Assembly: GCA_038025085.1 (NCBI GenBank)
Contig: CM076147.1
Span: forward strand, 9,644,001-9,708,000
Direction of reading: 5' to 3'
DNA: 64,000 nucleotides
Source of the DNA: Tetragonia tetragonoides
Taxonomy: Eukaryota > Streptophyta > Magnoliopsida > Caryophyllales > Aizoaceae
Below are positions 60,777-64,000 of the stretch, one piece after another (position 1 is the first letter of the stretch; the number at the start of each line of letters is the position of its first letter). The notes under the pieces were generated by a model. The model did no database searches, was not told the origin of the DNA, and was given only the letters and a program-made list of their open reading frames with translations. Position numbers and translations under genes: made by a program.

Positions 60777-63433
60777 TCAAACGGGACTAGTACCTTCGAT
60801 AAAGAGGTCTGGATACTTCTCGCGCATCATATATTCAGCTTCCCATGTTGCTTCTTCTTGACCTTGTCGAGACAAAACGACGTTGACAATCGGAATAGTC
60901 TTTGTTCGAGTTGAGCGCTCTTTGCGATCCACTATCTTGAGAGGGCGCTCTTCATAAGTCAAACTCTCGTCAACATCGATTGCTTCAGGTTGAACGACAT
61001 GAGTTGGATCATGTACGTAACGCTTCAACTGGGAGACATGAAACACACTATGGACTTTCGCAAGTTCCACATGTAAAACTAGTCGATAAGCAACCTCACC
61101 AATCCTTTCCAGGATCTCGTATGGTCCAATGTAACGAGGACTCAACTTCCCCTTACGGCCAAAACGCATGACACCTTTGGTAGGACATACTCGCAAAAGT
61201 ACCTTGCTTCCCACCTTAAACTCTTCACGTTTACGACCTCTATCAGCGTACGATTTCTGGCGATCTTGTGTACTACACATCTTCGCTTGAATCACCTTGA
61301 CTACATCGACGGTCTGCTGGATCATTTCAGGACCCAAAACTGCAGTTTTGCTAATATCGTTCCAACAGACAGGCGATCTACATTTCCTACCATACAATGC
61401 TTCATATGGTTCTTGAGTGATAGCTATTGTTGTAAGAAAACTCGATCAACGGGATGTGTGTATCCCATGAGGCTTGATACTCGAGAGCACACGCTCGTAG
61501 CATATCGTCCAAGGTCTGAATTGTCCTTTCTGTCTAACCATCAGTCGCAGGATGAAAAGCAGTACTGAACTTCAACTTGCTTCCAAAAGCTTCTTGCAAT
61601 TTCTGCCAAAAATGAGAGAGAAATCTCGAATCTCTATCCGAAACGATATCTTCTGGAACACCATGAAGTCTCATGACTTCCTTGACGTAAGCATCCGCTA
61701 GCTTCTCCATTTTTCAAGTGTCATTCATTGGGATAAATCTTGCAACTTTCGTCAAACGATCTACAACGACCCAAATGGCGTTTTTCTTCTTCTGTGTCAA
61801 AGGTAAACCCATGACAAAGTCCATTGAAATTGAATTTCATTTCCACGTAGGAACTTCAAGCGATTGAATCATTCCACCAGGTCTCTTGTGTTAAATCTTG
61901 ACCTTTTGGCACGTTAGACACTTAGCCACGAACTCATCGACATATTGTTTCATACCTTTTCACCAAAACACTTGCCGAAGGTCTTTATAGAGCTTGTCTC
62001 CACCAGGATGCACAGAATAAGGAGTATTGTGAGCTTCACCTAGATCTGACTCTTGATATCCGGGTCATTCGGCACACAGACACGATCACGAAATTTCAAG
62101 ACACCGTCTTGACCAGTAGAAAATTCCTCGGATCTACCCTCGTCCTTATGGCGTAGAATCCATTGAAGATCCTCGTCTGAATTTTGTTTACCCTTGATCT
62201 CGTCGTGTAAAGTTGGTCGAACTCACATATGCGCTAAGGTACATTGAACATCACCTTTCAGCACAATCTCCACTTTGAGACTTTGTAAGTCACGAATGAT
62301 CTCCTTCGGAAGTAATAAAGCAGTGTTCAAAGTATGACAAGTCTTTATGCTCAAGGCGTTAGCTACAACGTTAGCTTTCTCTTCGTGATACTGGATGTCG
62401 ATGTCGTACTCCGTCAATAGCTCTAGGTTCTAGCCATCTTCTTTGTCGCATATTCAACTCCTTTTGCGTGAAATTGTACTTGAGACTCATGTGGTCCGTG
62501 AACATCTTGACAGCAGAACCATAGAGATAATGTCGCCAAATCTTTAAAGCAAATACGACAGCAGCGAGCTCTAAGTCGTGAGTAGGGTAGTTATCCTCAT
62601 GCTTCTTTAGTTGTCTTGAGGCATAAGCCACTACTTTACCATGCTGCATCAAAACACAGCCTAAGCCATGCTTAGAAGCGTCGCTATAGACCTCATATCC
62701 TTCAGTTCCCTATGGCAAAGTCAAAATCAGCGCGCTCGTACGTCATTTCTTCAACTCTTAAAAACCAGCTTCACACTTTTCAGACCATACGAACTTCGTC
62801 GTCTTCTTCATCAAGTTTGTCATAGGATGCGCTATCTTGGAAAATCCTTCCACAAACCTACAATAGTAACCAGCTAACCCAAGAAGACTTCTAACCTTAG
62901 TCACGCTCTTCGGTGCGGACGAGTCCATAACAGCTTGTATCTTTTCCGGGTTAACAACAACTCCACTCTTAGACACCACGTGTCCTAAGAAAGAAACACT
63001 TTCTAGCCATAACTCGCACTTCGACAACTTGACGTACAACTGATTTCGTCACAAAATCTCCAAAACAGTTCGCAAGTGTTGCTCGTGGTTAGCAACGTTA
63101 ATCGAGTAGACCAAAATATCGTCAATTAAGACAACTACAAACTGATCGAGATGAGGCTGGAACGTACAGTTCATCAAATCTATAAACTTTGCAGGTGCGT
63201 TCGTCAACCCAAAAGGCATAACAGTAAAATCCTAGTGTCCATACCTCGTCCTAAACGCGGTCTTCGCAATGTCAGGCTCGGAAATCCTCAGTTGTTGGTA
63301 TCCTGAACGTAAGTCGATCTTTGAGAAAACAATCGTTCCACGGAGTTGCTCGAACAAATTGTCAATCCTAGTAAGTGGATATCGATTCTTCATTGTAATC
63401 TTGTTCAACTCGCGGTAGTCTATACACAAACAC
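60777..63433 (-). pseudogene. Ty3/gypsy chromovirus pol (RT, RNase H, integrase, chromodomain-like end), degenerate
   Basis: Read on minus from 63,433: RT begins [20 protein letters not shown], then [39 protein letters not shown] (xxDD catalytic box), [12 protein letters not shown] and [19 protein letters not shown]. RNase H follows ([67 protein letters not shown]). The integrase core is badly broken by stops at 61.4-62.2 kb. The end is an open 206-residue frame (61,397-60,777): EALYGRKCRSP-type start, PRYIGPYEILERIGEVAYRL, VHSVFHVSQLKRYV, and QGQEEATWEAEYMMREKYPD, a chromodomain-like tail as in Tekay/Del chromoviruses. RT-RNaseH-INT order is Ty3/gypsy. Upstream gag/protease are displaced by the insertion at 63,434. 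Inactive. Confidence 0.9.
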
Positions 63434-63820
63434 TGTGATACCCCAATATTTTCTATAATTATAATATCGATTTATAATTCATTTATAAATAGTTTCGGAG
63501 ATTTAAATCGTATATTTATTTAACGATTCGAATTACTCAAATTCAGCCATAATAATATTTATTATGGGAATTTTGGGATTTATAATTATCAAATTGAGGG
63601 ATTTAGTTAAAATGGTTTTGTATATGAATAAGGCTTATTCATATTGTTTTAATTGGTTTTAATTAGCATTTAATTAGTTTTAATTGTTTTTAATTAGCAA
63701 TTAAATCAGAAAATAATCCTAATTCTAGTAGGGTTTGACTTTCCTTGACTAAGCACCTATTTAAGCTAAGAGATGAGCCAGTTGATCAATTGCAAAAAAA
63801 TTGAGCCAAAACCTCACAAT

Positions 63821-63894
<74 letters not shown>

Positions 63895-64000
63895 TCTCTC
63901 TCTCTCGGCCTCACTGCTGTGGCCCTTCGCCGGAGAACACCAGGCCACCACCAGGTGAGCCGCTCCCCTTTTCCCCTATTTCTTTCTCTCTTTCGTGCTC
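63434..64000 (+). mobile_element. LTR (5' part) of a second, related gypsy element inserted in pol
   Basis: TGTGATACCCCAATATTTTC opens at 63,434 directly after pol codons, and the next 350 bases follow the minus-strand LTR at 57,854-60,502 (TTTATAAATAGTTTCG, AATCGTAT, GAATAAG(G/A), AGTTTTAATTAGCA, TTGACT). A (CT)n microsatellite (63,820-63,905) corresponds to the (GA)n of the other LTR. Orientation is opposite to the host element. It runs off the window, so solo LTR and full element cannot be told apart. Confidence 0.85.

Overview
The window is nuclear DNA of a flowering plant, most likely a eudicot. The signs are short AT-rich introns with GT..AG borders, long AT-rich intergenic stretches with trinucleotide microsatellites, and plant-specific gene families (HMGB, GT92, plant bromodomain proteins, F-box/FBA and F-box/FBD). 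The repeat complement is also plant-like: L1 LINEs with RNase H, tRNA-derived SINEs, Helitrons, MULEs, a hAT MITE and a Ty3/gypsy chromovirus. I could not fix the species. Most of the sequence is repeat-derived and there are only a few intact genes.

Layout. 1-2.4 kb holds AT-rich repeats. 2.4-4.3 kb is an intact seven-exon HMGB gene (+). Two tRNA-derived SINEs lie at 6.6-7.2 kb, one with a perfect 17-bp target duplication. 9.8-13.5 kb is a ten-exon PDCD2/TSR4-type gene (+) whose splice sites all look good but which carries two homopolymer frameshifts and one nonsense codon. 13.9-24.5 kb is a diverged tandem duplication carrying two broken F-box-associated (FBA) genes (-). Copy 1 was later hit by a Helitron, and copy 2 is followed by a broken F-box/FBD gene (+). 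24.5-29.8 kb has no gene I recognise. 29.8-32.2 kb is a 5'-truncated L1 LINE inside a SINE. 32.4-33.5 and 37.35-38.2 kb are MULE-type elements. 36.07-37.12 and 38.35-40.9 kb are Helitrons, the second apparently concatenated and interrupted by a hAT MITE. 42.5-48.2 kb is a full-length L1 (-) with a 17-bp target duplication.

Two intact genes follow. A single-exon GT92 glycosyltransferase (+) lies at 48.6-50.5 kb. A nine-exon bromodomain gene (-, 680 aa), of the kind that serves plant SWI/SNF complexes, lies at 51.9-56.6 kb, and the two genes converge. From 57.85 kb to the right edge is a Ty3/gypsy chromovirus (-) with a 2.65-kb 3' LTR. Its pol is interrupted at 63,434 by the LTR of a related element in the opposite orientation.

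How it works together. HMGB (chromatin architecture) and the bromodomain protein (acetyl-lysine reader) are both chromatin factors, but nothing shows they are co-regulated. The main interest is a layered record of insertions, several of which can be defined to the base from target duplications or from a paralogous empty site. I did not find a convincing new biological system; the best leads are the dated Helitron insertion, the Helitron concatemer, the doubled gypsy PPT/LTR boundary, and the full-length LINE abutting the GT92 promoter.
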